The notes beneath the pieces were generated by a model. The model searched no databases. It had not been told where the DNA came from and was given only the letters and a program-made list of their open reading frames with translations. From an uncultured Pelagibacteraceae bacterium (GTDB lineage Bacteria > Pseudomonadota > Alphaproteobacteria > Pelagibacterales > Pelagibacteraceae): a stretch of 64,000 nt of DNA. The position numbers and the translations under genes were made by a program. The stretch is taken from the NCBI GenBank assembly GCA_902623305.1, contig CACNTB010000003.1, positions 36,796 through 100,795 of the forward strand, in the 5' to 3' direction. Positions within the stretch are counted from its first letter, which is position 1; every line of letters begins with the position of its first letter. Positions 62,768-64,000 of this stretch are shown piece by piece.

Positions 62768-63295
62768 ATGAACTTAAAAGATTATATTAGATCAATACCT
62801 GATTATCCTAAAAAAGGTATTCTATTTAGAGATATTACTACTCTAATAAAAAATGAAAATGCATTTGCAGAAACTATTAATAAAATTGTGATTCACTCTA
62901 AGGAGTTTAATGTTGATAAAATAGCAGCAATTGAGTCTAGAGGATTTGTCTTTGCATCGGCTGTTTCATATATTTTAAAAAAACCTTTTATAATGCTAAG
63001 AAAAAAAAACAAATTACCAGCTGATGTGCACTCAGTTGATTTTGAATTAGAATATGGAAAAGCCACTATTGAGGTACATAAAGATTCTATTAGAGAAAAT
63101 GACTCAGTTTTAATAATAGATGATTTAATTGCAACCGGAGGAACCGCTGAAGCAGCGGCAAAACTTGTTGAAATTTCAAAAGGTAATGTTGTTGCATTTA
63201 TATTTGTAATAAACTTGTTCGATTTAGGTGGAAGTGACGCTCTAAGTAAAAAAGGCTATAAAATTAAAAGTTTAATTGAATTTCCTGGACACTAA
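62768..63295 (+). CDS. apt: adenine phosphoribosyltransferase
   Basis: A 175-residue type I PRTase: IPDYPKKGILFRDIT at the start, AIESRGFVFASAVSY (about 58-72) and the PRPP loop VLIIDDLIATGGTAEAAA (about 116-133). It turns adenine and PRPP into AMP. It diverges from mtnP across 41 bases, so the two may share control. Its stop overlaps that of the convergent glycosyltransferase by four bases. Confidence 0.95.
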   Translation: MNLKDYIRSIPDYPKKGILFRDITTLIKNENAFAETINKIVIHSKEFNVDKIAAIESRGFVFASAVSYILKKPFIMLRKKNKLPADVHSVDFELEYGKATIEVHKDSIRENDSVLIIDDLIATGGTAEAAAKLVEISKGNVVAFIFVINLFDLGGSDALSKKGYKIKSLIEFPGH

Positions 63296-64000
63296 TTTTT
63301 GATTTTAGGTCTATAGGAAGATTTTTTTCCCATCATTGCAGCAAGATAGCCATGACATCTATTAAAATAAATTTTTTTTTTTAAATGATTTTTAAATATT
63401 GAATAAAAAAAATATTTTGTAGTAGCAGAAAAAAAAATCGGGAGACCATCTATTATTGCAAAAATATAACCATAATGTTTTCTATTAAAATAAAACTTTG
63501 ACCAAATCCAATGCCAATTTCTAGAGATTTCAATCTCATTTTCATATATTTTATTTACAGCTTTCCCACCAAGGTGATTAATTTTAGATTTGGGAACGAT
63601 ATAAATTTTTTGGTTTATCTCATTTATTCTTTTACAAAGATCATCATTTTCAAGAAAAAGGAAAAAATTTTCATCAAATAAATAAAAGTTTTCAAAACTA
63701 TTCAATCTTTTTAAATTCAATAACATAGCATAACCATCTACACTTTTTACTTGAAATGGTTCATCAATAGATATTAGTTTTTTTTTTAACAGTTTGTAGT
63801 TTGGGTATTCTTTGTTAGATGAAATAGGAGCAAGTATAGCAAAATCTTTAAGTAATTTTGATCCCTTTATTAACTCATTAATAGTGTCTCTTTCTAGAAT
63901 TACATCTGGATTAAGAATTAATGCAAAATTTGTTTTTACATTTTTTATACCCAAATTATTACCTGTGCCCATACCAAGATTTTCGGAAGATAAAATGTAT
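63292..64000 (-). CDS. glycosyltransferase family 2 protein (N-terminus beyond window)
   Basis: The frame is open to the right edge and reads SSENLGMGTGNNLGIKN, the GT2 segment NxGFGxGNN, so the internal Met at 63972 is not the start. About 60-70 residues are likely missing. Visible are LILNPDVIL (the DxD-like NPDV), KSVDGYAMLLNLKRL and DENFFLFLENDDLCKRI with the catalytic-type EDxD region. It resembles rhamnosyltransferase-like GT2 enzymes and ends with a basic tail. Confidence 0.85.
   Translation of the reverse strand, partial: YILSSENLGMGTGNNLGIKNVKTNFALILNPDVILERDTINELIKGSKLLKDFAILAPISSNKEYPNYKLLKKKLISIDEPFQVKSVDGYAMLLNLKRLNSFENFYLFDENFFLFLENDDLCKRINEINQKIYIVPKSKINHLGGKAVNKIYENEIEISRNWHWIWSKFYFNRKHYGYIFAIIDGLPIFFSATTKYFFYSIFKNHLKKKIYFNRCHGYLAAMMGKKSSYRPKIKN

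Noticed and set aside
1-64000. CRISPR arrays, insertion sequences, prophage genes, rRNA genes
   Set aside because: No evenly spaced repeats, transposase or phage proteins, terminal inverted repeats or rRNA sequence were seen in the window.

Overview
The window is strongly AT-rich (about 30% GC by eye), gene-dense and almost without intergenic space. Its gene content and order (short overlapping operons, prpDBC, a class II DAHP synthase, a DUF1989 protein, TctABC, monothiol glutaredoxin beside BolA, one-domain enzymes) fit a streamlined marine alphaproteobacterium of the SAR11 / Pelagibacterales type. That placement is an inference from protein families, since the window has no rRNA gene.

Layout. 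1-8822 (all on the minus strand): a patchy surface-protein region. Six full type IV pilin-like genes, a seventh cut by the left edge and a decayed pilin 5' end are interleaved with ordinary genes (NAD kinase, a GFA-family protein, tRNA-Leu(UAA), a DUF1330 protein, a gamma-glutamylcyclotransferase-like protein, a MoCF/CinA-type domain). One pilin pair is translationally coupled to a 901-residue autotransporter-like protein that carries a coiled-coil tail after its barrel. 8843-16069 (plus): sfsA, map, then purB-purC-purS-purQ-purL followed directly by bolA and grxD. 16070-25932 (minus): rpsD with its own near-leaderless promoter, a TrmJ-like methylase, a DUF1989 protein, cimA, cysS, nadE, a class II DAHP synthase, glmS and a GlmU acetyltransferase half. 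26002-30243 (plus): a Gph-type phosphatase and the methylcitrate-cycle genes prpD-prpB-prpC. 30247-35190 (minus): small enzymes, an FkbM methyltransferase and nrdAB. 35371-45232: a phosphohexomutase, a charged coiled-coil protein, a TauE/SafE permease, dusA, rpoZ with a long acidic tail, transporters, a hydroxyisobutyrate-dehydrogenase-like enzyme and an outer-membrane barrel. 45233-45576 is the only gene-free stretch over 300 bases and holds a candidate structured RNA. 45577-55859: a gamma carbonic anhydrase, a thioredoxin-fold protein, glycosyltransferases, tctABC, an AbrB-type membrane protein, and glycan or lipid modification genes. 55862-58127: a polar amino-acid ABC importer without its ATPase. 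58187-63295: a compact set linking spermidine-type synthesis to methylthioadenosine (MTA) recycling. The right edge cuts a family 2 glycosyltransferase.

How the genes work together. The clearest local pathway is on the minus strand from 62726 to 58187: mtnP, an exported alpha/beta hydrolase, mtnA (broken by one base), a FucA/Ald2-like class II aldolase, and a SpeD-SpeE fusion, with apt divergent at 62768. The fusion would make MTA as a by-product. MtnP would split it to adenine, recovered by Apt, and methylthioribose-1-phosphate, which MtnA and the aldolase could pass to dihydroxyacetone phosphate by the known DHAP shunt. Two intergenic regions, at 38011-38134 and 45420-45575, look like small RNA genes with hairpins and no target gene downstream. 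I found no insertion sequence, phage gene, CRISPR array or integrase.
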